The notes under the pieces were generated by a model. The model did not search any database, was not told the origin of the DNA, and saw nothing but the letters and a program-made list of their open reading frames with translations. A program made the position numbers and the translations under genes. A stretch of 64,000 nt of DNA from Mycobacterium sp. (GTDB lineage Bacteria; Actinomycetota; Actinomycetes; Mycobacteriales; Mycobacteriaceae), in assembly GCF_002863225.1 (NCBI RefSeq), contig NZ_PKEK01000079.1:30036-94035 (forward strand), given 5' to 3'. Positions 1 through 8,339 of the stretch are shown here, in pieces; position 1 is the first letter of the stretch, and each line of letters opens with the position of its first letter.

Positions 1-665
1 TTATGAGCCCACTGCTCAATCGCCGACGTGACGGCTACGGGGGCGACACTCTGTCGCGCGCTCGCTTGGCGCGCGAGATCTCCGAGGCGATTCGCCTCGA
101 AGTGGGCGATCAGATAGCGGTCATCGCGAAGCTCAACATGGACGATGGGGTGCCGGGTGGATTGCGACCCGACGAGAGCATCCGCGTCGCCCAGCTGCTC
201 GAGCAGGACGGTTACCTCGACGCTCTCGAACTGACAGTTGGGAGCTCACTCCTCAACCCGATGTACTACTTCCGGGGGGCCGCTCCTCGTCGCGAGATGG
301 CCGCGACCATGCCACCCCCGGTCGGCGCAGGCATGCGCCTGGTGGGGCGCGCCTTCCTTCGTGAGTACCCCTACGAGCCGATGTATCTGATGGAGACGGC
401 CCGGCGGTTCCGCCGTCAGCTTGCGATGCCCCTGGTCTACCTCGGCGGCGTCACGGACGCTGAAGGGATGGACGCTGCCCTCGCGGCGGGCTTCGAGTAC
501 GTCGCCATGGGGCGGGCGTTGCTCCGCGAGCCGGACCTGCTGCGCCGAATCGCTCGGGACTCGTCGGTCCGGTCCGCCTGCATCCACTGCAACAAGTGCA
601 TGCCGACGATCTTCACGCGCACTCGCTGTCCCTTCATCCCTGTTCAGAGAGATCGACGTGCGTGA
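1..665 (+). CDS. NADH:flavin oxidoreductase / Old Yellow Enzyme family, C-terminal part (5' end outside window)
   Basis: This is the C-terminal ~220 residues of a TIM-barrel flavin oxidoreductase. Family features visible are the FMN/barrel strand around LTVGSSLLNP, the strand-7/8 segment YLGGVTDAEGMDAALAAG followed by EYVAMGRALLREPDL (phosphate-binding end of the barrel), and a terminal cysteine cluster CIHCNKCMPTI typical of OYE relatives with an enoate- or dienoyl-reductase-like fold. The frame is open to base 1, so the true start lies upstream; the ATG at base 3 is only an internal methionine. The stop overlaps the start of the following dehydrogenase by 8 bases, so the two are probably one operon. 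Substrate unknown. Confidence 0.85.
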   Translation, partial: MSPLLNRRRDGYGGDTLSRARLAREISEAIRLEVGDQIAVIAKLNMDDGVPGGLRPDESIRVAQLLEQDGYLDALELTVGSSLLNPMYYFRGAAPRREMAATMPPPVGAGMRLVGRAFLREYPYEPMYLMETARRFRRQLAMPLVYLGGVTDAEGMDAALAAGFEYVAMGRALLREPDLLRRIARDSSVRSACIHCNKCMPTIFTRTRCPFIPVQRDRRA

Positions 666-1485
666 ACTCACAGGCCGCGTCGCGGTCGTCACCGGCGCAG
701 GCGGGGGGATCGGTCGGGAGGTCGCGCTCGAACTCGCCCGTCGCGGCTGTGCAGTTGCAGTGGTCGATGTTCGGCGCGAAAGGGCCGAGGCCACTCGAGA
801 CCTGTTGCTCGACAGCGGGATCGACGCGTCCGCTCACCTCGTCGACGTCTCGGACGCCGATCAAATGGCGGACCTTGTCGGCGAGGTGGTCGCGCACCAT
901 GGAGCGGTGCACATCCTCGTCAACAACGCCGGTGTCACGTCGGCGGGTTCCTTCACCAAGGAGTCGCTCGACGATCTGCGCTGGATCGTGGGCATCAACC
1001 TTTGGGGTGTCGTCCACGGCTGCCACGCCTTCCTGCCGGTGCTCCTCGAGCAGGACGAGGCGCACATCGTGAACGTGTCCAGCATGGTGGGCATTCTCGG
1101 CCTCCCGCACAACGCGTCGTACGCCATGACCAAGGGAGCGGTCCGGTCGTTCTCGGAGGCGCTGCGCGGTGAACTGGTCTCCACGGACGTCGGACTCACG
1201 ACCGTCTTCCCGGGTGCGCATCGCACTGGCATTACCGACACGGCGCGCGGAAGCCACCGGGACCTCTTGTCCCAGATGGGGTCGTCGCGGATCGCGCCAG
1301 TTGCCATGCGATCGCCAGCGCGCCTGGCGCGCCGCATCGTCGATGCCATCGCGAAGGACAAGGCCCGGGTCGTCGCCGGCCCGGACGCCCACGCCCTTGA
1401 CCTGTGGGCCCGGGTCGCCCCCGGCCGGACCCGCCTGATCGGCAGGTTCACGGGCCGGATGGAAGCTAGTGCGTATGGCGACTGA
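658..1485 (+). CDS. short-chain dehydrogenase/reductase (SDR)
   Basis: A 275-residue classical SDR that uses NAD(P)(H) to oxidise or reduce an alcohol/ketone. The Rossmann glycine motif TGAGGGIG is at residues 12-19, the NNAG motif at 89-92, the catalytic serine in NVSSMVG near 141, and the YxxxK pair at Y155/K159. The GTG at 658 is chosen because the SDR fold begins immediately after it (VRELTGRVAVVTG). It overlaps the upstream OYE-type gene, so the two probably act on the same substrate. The substrate cannot be named from sequence. The C-terminal ~60 residues (after SPARLARRIVDAI) look like those of SDRs found in mycobacterial lipid/xenobiotic clusters. Confidence 0.9.
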   Translation: MRELTGRVAVVTGAGGGIGREVALELARRGCAVAVVDVRRERAEATRDLLLDSGIDASAHLVDVSDADQMADLVGEVVAHHGAVHILVNNAGVTSAGSFTKESLDDLRWIVGINLWGVVHGCHAFLPVLLEQDEAHIVNVSSMVGILGLPHNASYAMTKGAVRSFSEALRGELVSTDVGLTTVFPGAHRTGITDTARGSHRDLLSQMGSSRIAPVAMRSPARLARRIVDAIAKDKARVVAGPDAHALDLWARVAPGRTRLIGRFTGRMEASAYGD

Positions 1486-1499
1486 TCAAACCCGTGGAC

Positions 1500-1725
1500 C
1501 TGGTTCACGGCGAACGAGCGTCGTCCATCGGTGGGTTCAGCCGGGGCTGAGGGTAAGCAGCCCAGCGATGAATGCCAGCGATGGTGGTTGAACTCGTGCT
1601 TTCAGTCGCCGATGTCGACGCGGGCCTGGGCCAGCGACCAGAAGCTGTTGATGTTAAGGCATTCGTAGAGATACGGGAGTTGAACGATTCGACGTAGCCG
1701 TTGCGCCACAGTTCGCCCCGGGGGA
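1500..1725 (-). pseudogene. IS3-family transposase remnant (integrase core C-terminus)
   Basis: Reading leftward from about 1722, one frame gives GELWRNGYVESFNS. A shifted frame then gives ECLNINSFWSLAQAR, followed after an in-frame TGA by KHEFNHHRWHSSLG. Together these are the tail of an IS3-type (rve/DDE) transposase: the glutamate-containing NGYVESFN helix, the SFWSL..AR block and the NHHR..HSSLG end. At least one frameshift and one nonsense codon separate the pieces, so this is dead. No terminal repeats were found. It lies between the SDR gene and the nuclease remnant. Confidence 0.8.
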
Positions 1726-1802
1726 CTAAGTGAATAGCCGATGATGCTGCGCTCGACCATATTGGACCAGCGAGCTCGCGTACTCGGAGTGGGTGGTGGC
1801 CC

Positions 1803-1960
1803 GATGTCGACGTTGTACACGTCCACGACCCGCAACACCGTCGCGGTGGTCGCTACGGGTTCGGCGCGTGCGGAGGAGCCCAGCGGCATCGATTAGATGA
1901 GGACGAGCGCGGTCAGGGCCACGGCCGGGAACGCTTCGCCAAGCCAGTCGTGCGGGGCGG
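1803..1960 (-). pseudogene. remnant of a secreted staphylococcal-nuclease-like protein (N-terminus)
   Basis: Leftward translation from about 1960 gives a hydrophobic signal-like stretch ending AVALTALVLI, then a TAA stop (1893-1895), then in the same frame PLGSSARAEPVATTATVLRVVD followed by VDI. Secreted SNase-like nucleases of mycobacteria start with a signal peptide, a short linker and then the first nuclease strand T-V-x-R-V-V-D-G-D-T-V-D. Here the GDT is changed to VYN and the sequence departs from the family directly after VDI. I read this as a decayed 5' fragment. The attribution rests on about 25 residues, so it is tentative. Confidence 0.5.
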
Positions 1961-2020
1961 CGACACTTTGCGGGCGGTTGGAGGCGGCGGGTCCTGGGCG
2001 GACCGGTTCGACCGGTCCGG

Positions 2021-2464
2021 TCACGATGCGGGGTCGGGGAACGCCGAGATGGTGGTGACGCGGCCACCGGCTGGTTGGTTTTGCCGCAGCCGGTCGTTCT
2101 CCAGAGTGAGAACCTGGATGGCACGGGCGAACGTCTCCGCGGTGGCCTTCCACTTGCGGCGTTGGTCGTTAGCGTCGCCGAGTCGGTGCCGAAGATCCTC
2201 GATGTCCGATTTCAGCTGTGCAGCATCGGTTTTGACGGGGTTGTGATGATGGTCGCGTAGCTGGTAGAAGAGGTCCTTCAACTCGGGGTGCTTGTGTGTC
2301 AGGTAGTGGCGTTTGAGCCCCGACTCGGCGGCCACCGCGGTGATGGTGAGATCACCGGCCCGAGCCGTCGACGGCCGTCCCGACAGGACCCGCACCATGG
2401 CGGCCAGCAGCTGCGCCGTCACGTCGCCGGGGGGTGTGGTCGCGGTCGGGTCGGGTGGGGTCAT
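2021..2464 (-). CDS. small HTH/coiled-coil accessory protein of the recombinase cassette (DUF6262 / TnpC-like)
   Basis: This 147-residue protein has a short helix-turn-helix-like N-terminal half (LTITAVAAESGLKRHYLTHK, about residues 41-60) and a long charged coiled coil (about residues 75-130, with DIEDLRHRLGDANDQRRKW). That arrangement is typical of the small protein that ends actinobacterial recombinase trios and of TnpC in Tn554. The ATG at 2462-2464 overlaps the stop of the 708-aa recombinase as ATGA, which implies translational coupling and fixes the start. It is probably a DNA-binding or complex-assembly helper for excision/integration. The family assignment is by architecture and position. 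Confidence 0.75.
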   Translation of the reverse strand: MTPPDPTATTPPGDVTAQLLAAMVRVLSGRPSTARAGDLTITAVAAESGLKRHYLTHKHPELKDLFYQLRDHHHNPVKTDAAQLKSDIEDLRHRLGDANDQRRKWKATAETFARAIQVLTLENDRLRQNQPAGGRVTTISAFPDPAS

Positions 2465-4587
2465 GAGGCGGGCTTCCCGAGTGCGGTGGGTTCGGTCGCG
2501 CGGAGCGTTACCTCGGCAGAGGTCGCGTCGTGGTGGGCGGCTGCCGCGGCGAACGTGTCGGCGCGGTGCAGCATCCGCTGCGCCAACGGCTCCGGGGTTG
2601 CCGGGCTCGCGGCTTCCCGCCGTAACCGCGCAACTTCCCGCTGCATGTCGGCGACCTGGCGGTCGGTACGCGCGATGTTCGCACAATGCTCCACGCAGTG
2701 ATCGAGCCGCGGTTCGGTCGACCTGCTGGTGCGCCCGTGGAGGCAGGCCGCTCGGTTCGGATCGAACAGGCAGGTCAGGAACTGCTTGGGGTTGTCGTAG
2801 ACGCGCAGTCGCGTATCGCGCTTGACGCGGTTGAGGTCTGCGGCGCTGAGGAACGTTCCGCTGAACCGGGGCGCGGCGTCGAGGGCGGAGAACAACCGCT
2901 GTCCTGCCGGCCCTGAAATGCGCGCGCCGGACGCGACGTCGCCGCGAGTACGTTCGATCGTGTCGACGATGGCGGTGAGCTCCTCGCGTTCCATTAGGGC
3001 GGCGAAGCCGTCGGTCTTGAGGCCCGCGTACCCCTCGCCTTCGCGCACGGTGAGATGTCCGTATTGGACGGCCAGCGCGATCTTCCCCTGGGGCAGGCGG
3101 CGGATGTGCCAGGCCAACGTTCGACGGAAGCGCCGTAGCGTGACCGCGCCTGCCGGGTCGGGTGGGATGGCGTAGGCCTGTGGGAGGTGCCGATCGTCGC
3201 GCAGCCGATTGGCGGTGTCGATCAGCGCGGTGATCCTCTTGGAGGCGTTCACCGGGTCGAGGATGGCGTTGCTGTCGCGCATCATCGGGAACAGGGTGTT
3301 CTCGTCGGGGTAGACCCGTTCCAGGGTGGCGATCGCAGCGGCGACCGGCTTGATCGTCGCCCATGTGCGTTGCGCGCCTTCGGGATCGGTGCGTCCGTCG
3401 CGTCGTACCCGTTTGTGTTTGCGTCCGCTGACGGTGTACCGCACGGTGCCGTCGAAACGTTCGACGCGGCAGCATCCGGGTTTGAGCGCCAGTGCTTCGT
3501 GTGGTCGCATTCCGGTCAGGTAGGTGATGATCACCAGGCAGGCCGCGGACAGGGATTTGTGCAATGTGGGTAGGTCGGCGTAGTCGATGTGGTCACACCA
3601 CGGTCTGCCGTCAATGGTGGCGATGATCGGACTGTCGATCGGTTTGGCGGCGTCGAGGTCCAGTGCGAAGTCGCGCCCGGATGCCTTCAGGGCGTTGGAG
3701 ATGTCGGAGGGATGGACGTCGCCGTGCATCGCGGCGAGGTATTGGACGTCCCAACAGGGCTGTCCGTGTTGTAGTCGGGCTGGTAGGGACGTGACGCCGT
3801 CGCGGATCCAATCCTGTACTAGAGGAGAAGCTTTCGCGAACCCGGCACGGGTTTCGCATCCGGGTATCCGAGCAAGTCGGGTGTTCCACCGCGCGGTGGC
3901 TGCGGCGATGTCGTCGGCGAAGTCGAGGAATCGCTGCGCCCACAACAGCAGGGGTGCCATCGTCGCGGGATGGATGATCCGTGTGGTGTTCTCCCCGCGT
4001 CGCTCGCCCCGGCCCAGCAGGTCGGAGATCGGTTCGTCTTCCCAGGGCGGCATGGGTAGCGCGTCACCAGGTGGTAGGTGGGGTGCGTGCGCCCACAGCC
4101 GTGTCAGGCCGCGTAGCGTCCGCGCGGCGGTGCCCCGGCTGACGCCCTTCTCGCCGAGATGCCGGACGAACAGTTCCAGGTCGTCGCGGGTCAGATCGCT
4201 CAGTCGTCCGATGCCCCGTTCGTCGACCCAGTGGGCGAATATCAGCCAGTCGTACATCACGGTGGTACGAATGGTGCTGGCGCTGAACCATTCCACGCCG
4301 CTCGAGCCGCTCCTGTCGAGGGTGACTTCCGGCGCCTCGGTGTTGATCAGCAGCCATGCGGCCCGTCGAAACGACTCCCGCAGTTGTTCGGGGAAGCGGT
4401 CCCACGTGAGTAGGCCGGGCTTGACGGCGGCCGGTGCTCCCAGGGGTGCCAGCGGCCAGCGCGAGTCGGCGAAGTTAGCCACCGCCGCCTCGGATGTGTG
4501 GACCCGCTGCGCGATGATCGACGGGTCGCCGGGCGACGGCAGCCGATACGGGGTGGCGGCGAATTCGGTTTGTGCGGACGCCGTCAT
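2461..4587 (-). CDS. tyrosine recombinase, third of trio (708 aa)
   Basis: A long phage-integrase-family protein. A core-binding domain spans about residues 95-200. The catalytic domain shows TYLTGMRPHEALALK (arginine I), then LRRFRRTLAW in place of the usual HxxR box, then VQYGHLTVREGEGYAG (GH motif and candidate nucleophilic tyrosine). After the catalytic domain comes a cysteine cluster (CLFDPNRAACLHG, then DHCVEHC) that looks like a zinc-binding knuckle, and a C-terminal coiled coil (DRQVADMQREVARLRREA). The start is fixed by the 4-base ATGA overlap with the upstream 573-aa gene. The H-to-R change in box II is common in atypical recombinases, so activity cannot be judged. Confidence 0.85.
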   Translation of the reverse strand: MTASAQTEFAATPYRLPSPGDPSIIAQRVHTSEAAVANFADSRWPLAPLGAPAAVKPGLLTWDRFPEQLRESFRRAAWLLINTEAPEVTLDRSGSSGVEWFSASTIRTTVMYDWLIFAHWVDERGIGRLSDLTRDDLELFVRHLGEKGVSRGTAARTLRGLTRLWAHAPHLPPGDALPMPPWEDEPISDLLGRGERRGENTTRIIHPATMAPLLLWAQRFLDFADDIAAATARWNTRLARIPGCETRAGFAKASPLVQDWIRDGVTSLPARLQHGQPCWDVQYLAAMHGDVHPSDISNALKASGRDFALDLDAAKPIDSPIIATIDGRPWCDHIDYADLPTLHKSLSAACLVIITYLTGMRPHEALALKPGCCRVERFDGTVRYTVSGRKHKRVRRDGRTDPEGAQRTWATIKPVAAAIATLERVYPDENTLFPMMRDSNAILDPVNASKRITALIDTANRLRDDRHLPQAYAIPPDPAGAVTLRRFRRTLAWHIRRLPQGKIALAVQYGHLTVREGEGYAGLKTDGFAALMEREELTAIVDTIERTRGDVASGARISGPAGQRLFSALDAAPRFSGTFLSAADLNRVKRDTRLRVYDNPKQFLTCLFDPNRAACLHGRTSRSTEPRLDHCVEHCANIARTDRQVADMQREVARLRREAASPATPEPLAQRMLHRADTFAAAAAHHDATSAEVTLRATEPTALGKPAS

Positions 4588-6305
4588 GCCGACAGCTCAC
4601 CGTCGAGGAGTCGACCGACCAGTTCGCGTTCCGCGTCGGTGGCGGCGGCTATCGCGTGGGCACGTTCGGCGTCGGTGCTGTGGTGGTCGAGCACGTCGCA
4701 GAGACGCTGGTGATGAAGCTGCCACCGCTGTCGCCATTCCGTCTCGGACAATGCGCTGCGGAGTTCTTCGAGGGCGGCGTGCAGGACGACCAGTCGGCCC
4801 AGGTGTCGCGGCGTCGCGATGGCGTTGGCGCATCCCAGGCAGGCGAGGAACGAGTCGGTGCACAGGGCATAGGTGCCGGGGTGGTGCTGGAAGTCGGAGC
4901 AGGCCGCGATGACGGTGTCGGCGAGCCCGGAGCGGATGCGCTCGTCCACCGCGTTCTCGGCGACGATGCGCAGCTGAACGTAGTTCTCGGCGGTGCTCAG
5001 CGCGTTGGTCAGACCCGTCTCGATGATGGGGCGGGATTCGTCGCGGGTCGCGGAGTCGTTGAGGACATAGGCGTCGTCGTGGACGTTGCGGCTGTTCTGG
5101 GTGGGTGTGCGATCGAAGATGACCTGGCGGGTGCGGCGCAGTCGTTGCAGCGAGATGGGACCACACGGCGCCCACGTCGAAAGCCGCCGGACGGTGCCGT
5201 TGGGGGTGCCTAACGCGAATCGGTCGTCGGCGGTGTACCCCTTGTGGCGGGCGTAGATGAGAAGCCGGTCTGTTGGCTCGTCGATGGACGCCAGGACGTC
5301 GCGAGCCGGTTCGGTGGCGGCGATGACCCACTTGAGTGCTCGTCCGGTCTCACCGCCGGGTTCGACGACCTCCGTGGTGGTGCTGTGGCGGTAGCTTCCA
5401 CGGCGAGGCTTGTCGATCCTGATGGTGAACACGTCCACACCGTCGGCGACGCCGGCGACGTTGTCGGGCACCGCGAGTTCATCGACGACCGACGGATTCC
5501 ATCCCGCTTCGGCGGTGAGCAGGACCGCGCACGCCCAGGCCTCGTGCGGTGTCAGGAAGAGGTGATCCTGTGCGGCCCGCGCGGACACCCCCCGTGGTCG
5601 ACTCGCCCCGAGGTCGCGGCAGGCCGACTCCGACACCCGCATGCCGAGATCGGCGACCTGGGCGAGGGCAAGGGCGATGCGCGTCTGGGGAGCAGTGAGA
5701 TCCTGTCCGCCGCGATAGCGGGCGAGAAGTTCGGCATTGGCGTCGATTCTTCGTGCCGCGCGGTGCACGACTTGTCGCGACGCTCGTCGGATCTGGCGGA
5801 ACTCCTCGTGGGTGTAGGAGGTCTGCAAGCGTGGTTCGGGTTTCCCGGTGCGTCGCGACAACACCGCGGTCAAGGATGCCGACAGGTTTCCGGCGGCGCG
5901 GAGTACATTGCGCACGTTGCGGATCCGGGCGGCACCGGCACTGGTGGTCGCTCCGCCGTTGCGCAGAATCCATCGGTTCCACACTCCGCCGTCGATGGCT
6001 GCCACCGAGTCCGGTCGCAGATCTTCGCTTTCCAGCCAGCGGAGAAAGAATGCGATCGTGTCGTAATGAGCCAGAGCGGTTTCCGCTGATCGCCATCGGC
6101 CGCGCGGACCGTTCAAGTAGGCCATGGCGGTGATGAGTTCCAGGCGCAGCTGGTGTGTGCCAGGCAACTTGACCAGGCTGACCAGGGCCTGTCGAGTGCC
6201 CGACTCGTTGGACGCCACGAACGACAGATGCTCCACTTCGACGGTGCTGGTGCTGTCGAAGTCGCTCGGCGGCAGCAGCTCGCTGCGGGTGAGTCGCCTA
6301 GCCAT
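4584..6305 (-). CDS. tyrosine-recombinase-like protein, second of trio (573 aa)
   Basis: An atypical integrase-family protein, comparable in size and position to TnpB of Tn554. The region QISLQ/SLQRLRRTRQ corresponds to box II, but the canonical HxxR histidine is replaced (Q). The segment HDDAYVLNDSATRDES is typical of this subgroup, and no clear G-M-R arginine-I motif is seen (AEAGWNPSVVDEL in the equivalent place). Near the C-terminus CSDF...YALC followed by CLGC forms a possible zinc site. The ATG at 6303-6305 lies across the stop of the preceding gene (8-base overlap), which is preferred over the GTG 36 bases upstream. It may serve a structural or DNA-binding role within the trio. Confidence 0.8.
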   Translation of the reverse strand: MARRLTRSELLPPSDFDSTSTVEVEHLSFVASNESGTRQALVSLVKLPGTHQLRLELITAMAYLNGPRGRWRSAETALAHYDTIAFFLRWLESEDLRPDSVAAIDGGVWNRWILRNGGATTSAGAARIRNVRNVLRAAGNLSASLTAVLSRRTGKPEPRLQTSYTHEEFRQIRRASRQVVHRAARRIDANAELLARYRGGQDLTAPQTRIALALAQVADLGMRVSESACRDLGASRPRGVSARAAQDHLFLTPHEAWACAVLLTAEAGWNPSVVDELAVPDNVAGVADGVDVFTIRIDKPRRGSYRHSTTTEVVEPGGETGRALKWVIAATEPARDVLASIDEPTDRLLIYARHKGYTADDRFALGTPNGTVRRLSTWAPCGPISLQRLRRTRQVIFDRTPTQNSRNVHDDAYVLNDSATRDESRPIIETGLTNALSTAENYVQLRIVAENAVDERIRSGLADTVIAACSDFQHHPGTYALCTDSFLACLGCANAIATPRHLGRLVVLHAALEELRSALSETEWRQRWQLHHQRLCDVLDHHSTDAERAHAIAAATDAERELVGRLLDGELSA

Positions 6306-7880
6306 TGCCGGCCTGGGTGACGTCGAGGACACGCGGGTCAAGCGAGGCCAGCCCGGCGAGTGCCCGTTGCAGATCGGCGTGGCCGATCAGCGAACGGAGC
6401 CGCACACCGTTCAACGGTGCGAGATAACGCTCCCTGGTTGTGGCTTCGTGACGATGGCCCAGCAGGTCGCGTACGGTTTCCCAGGCCATCCGGTAGCGCT
6501 CTTCGTGGTATCCGGTGCTGCCCGTGCTGCCGTTCTGGACGTCGATGGCCCGATGCAGCGCAATGAGCATGTAGAGGGCGAACGAATGTCGCAGGCTGTG
6601 TGGGCTCAGACGCGGCGCCCGCGATCCCGGTTTCACGACGCCGCCGGGGCGAATCTCTTTGAACGCATCGAACACTCGATCATTGGCATCGCTCATGACG
6701 TCGGTCCACGCCGACACCGGCAGGGGCATGCCGGCTTCCGATAGCCACAACCACAGGGGCTCCGGCCCGTCGCCGGTGTCGAGGAGCAATCTCCGACGGT
6801 CGGCGATGTCGATGTCGTCGGGGCGCCGCCATCGGCCCGAATACTTCAGTTTCACGCCGTCGGCGGTCAGACGGGTGTCCGTGACCAGGATCCGGTCGGC
6901 GTTCTCGTAGCGCTTGTGGTGTTTGGCTCGGTCGACGGACACTCGTCTCGTCGTCGTCATGTAGCTGTTGACGATGGCCAACGCGTCGTTGAAGAGATAC
7001 CAGGTGCGTGGGTGGCGGCCCTTGGCGACCGCGGCGGCTAGACGGGCTTCGTTCAGGCCGACGTCGTGTCGGTCGCAGGATGGGAGTTCGAGTGTCAACA
7101 GTGAGGCACCTTCGGTGATGCGCAGCCCGGACGAGAACAGCATCTCCATCATCGCTTTGTTGCGCAGCGCATTTCGTCCCTTGAACGAGGTACCTCGTAG
7201 GTCGTCGAGTGTGTAGCCCTCGATACCGACTTGGCGCCAGAGGCGAAATGTTCGCGGCGTCACCCACTTGACCCGCTCGGCGACGACGTTGCGGGACCGC
7301 ACCGGCACACCGTTCCGGTGGCCCGATCCCGACCGAGCGGACCGAGTGATTCACGCTCGACGGGATTGAACTCGACGTGTCCTCTGGTGCGGTGCGACGC
7401 CCACCGATAGAGCAGGGAGATGGCGGCCAGCTCGCGGTTGGCCTTCGACCCGCTGACGGAATGCTCGTTGAGGTCGCTGCGTGAGCGCCACTACCAGTAC
7501 GTGTTGACGTCTTGAGGAGACGCCTCTGACCAGCCTTTCCCGCGAGTGTCTAGATATTCCAGCCACATTCGCAGATCGGCTGCATACGATTTCTTCGTCG
7601 ACGAGCTCAGTCGTGCGAAGTGGGGAGACACGACAAACTCGCAAAGGCGCGGATCGCAGCTGCCGTCCGGAGCGATCAATACCGGCGTATCCCGGCCGAT
7701 ACCGAGTGCACGCTCTCTCTCGCCGAGGTCATCGAGTTCTGCCAATACTGGGTGAAAGGCCGGGTCCGGTAGAGCGCCCCCCGACCAGGTCAACAACCAC
7801 TCCCTCGCATCAGCCTCGGGTCGTTGCACGGATCGAACACTATGGGTATCGCGCCACAAAACAGTGATGCAACACGCCAA
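6298..7880 (-). pseudogene. tyrosine recombinase, first of trio, disrupted by amber stop and frameshift
   Basis: The N-terminal core-binding part is read from about 7840 to 7494 (ending EASPQDVNTYW). An in-frame TAG follows at 7491-7493, and the same frame continues with WRSRSDLNEH...NRELAAISLLYRWAS, a normal integrase SAM-like segment, to about 7350. The catalytic part then lies in another frame from about 7345 (GHRNGVPVRS) to the stop at 6298. It contains SSGLRITEGASL (arginine I), SPHSLRHSF (HxxRH), LLGHRHEATTRERYL (GH and candidate tyrosine). So there is one nonsense codon and one frameshift. If translation starts at the GTG at 7308, a 336-aa catalytic fragment could still be made. Confidence 0.8.
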
Positions 7881-8339
7881 AATCCTGAGGAAGTCAGGAA
7901 CGACATCCTCAATCGCGACCTGGTCGACAAGACCTTGATCGCGACCAAACGCTGTCCCGACGCGGTCTCAACGGGCACCTTGCACGACCCGTATATCAAC
8001 GCCACCATCATCTTTCACCGCGGCCCCAAGGTCGGCGAGGCGGTGCAGATCGACCACATCGTGCCGTTGGCGCTGGCCTGGGACATGGGAGCCTACGACT
8101 GGCCCGACGCGCAACGAATCCGGTTCGCCAACGATCCAGCGAATCTCCTTGCCGTACAAGGACAAGCCAACCAGGACAAGAGCGACTCCCAGCCCGCACT
8201 GTGGATGCCGCCCAACGCCGCGTTCCACTGCCAATACGCGATGCAGTTCATCGCGGTGTCCCGGGGCTACGGGTTGCCGATCGATCTGGTCTCGAGCAAT
8301 GTGCTGCGTCAGGCCGCCGGCACCTGCCCGGCCGGATGA
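7824..8339 (+). pseudogene. HNH endonuclease (DUF1524-type), 5'-truncated by the recombinase cassette
   Basis: The residues from about 7890 on (VRNDILNRDLVDKT...) match the C-terminal two thirds of a mycobacterial secreted nuclease: QIDHIVPLALAWDMGA carries the DH catalytic pair, FANDPANLLAV and ANQDK follow, then WMPPN...CQY and a terminal cysteine (AGTC). The upstream part expected for the family (signal peptide and the first conserved block) is missing. The in-frame residues before VRNDIL do not resemble it and overlap the 5' end of the recombinase gene on the other strand. I therefore treat it as a 3' remnant. The stop abuts the stop of the aldo-keto reductase, with no gap. Confidence 0.7.

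Larger units (their letters stand above)
2010..7890 (-). mobile_element. three-recombinase mobile cassette (RIT / Tn554-like) with coiled-coil partner
   Basis: Four leftward genes are packed with start/stop overlaps: a ~500-codon tyrosine recombinase (broken), a 573-aa recombinase-like protein, a 708-aa recombinase and a 147-aa HTH/coiled-coil protein. Consecutive overlaps are 8, 4 and 4 bases. Trios of tyrosine recombinases are known as RIT elements, and Tn554 has the related TnpA-TnpB-TnpC set with a small accessory TnpC. The right boundary is set near 7890, where homology to a DUF1524-type nuclease starts abruptly. The left boundary lies between 2021 and the nuclease remnant near 1960. I saw no convincing terminal inverted repeats or target duplication. 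No cargo genes are present. Confidence 0.75.

Noticed and set aside
2465..3475. 5' extension of the 147-aa coiled-coil gene up to 3475
   Set aside because: This part is the shifted frame of the 708-aa recombinase (arginine-rich); the ATG overlapping the recombinase stop is the obvious start.
3587..4912. 441-residue plus-strand frame opposite the 708-aa recombinase
   Set aside because: Arginine- and serine-rich translation with no domain, antisense to a well-supported recombinase gene.
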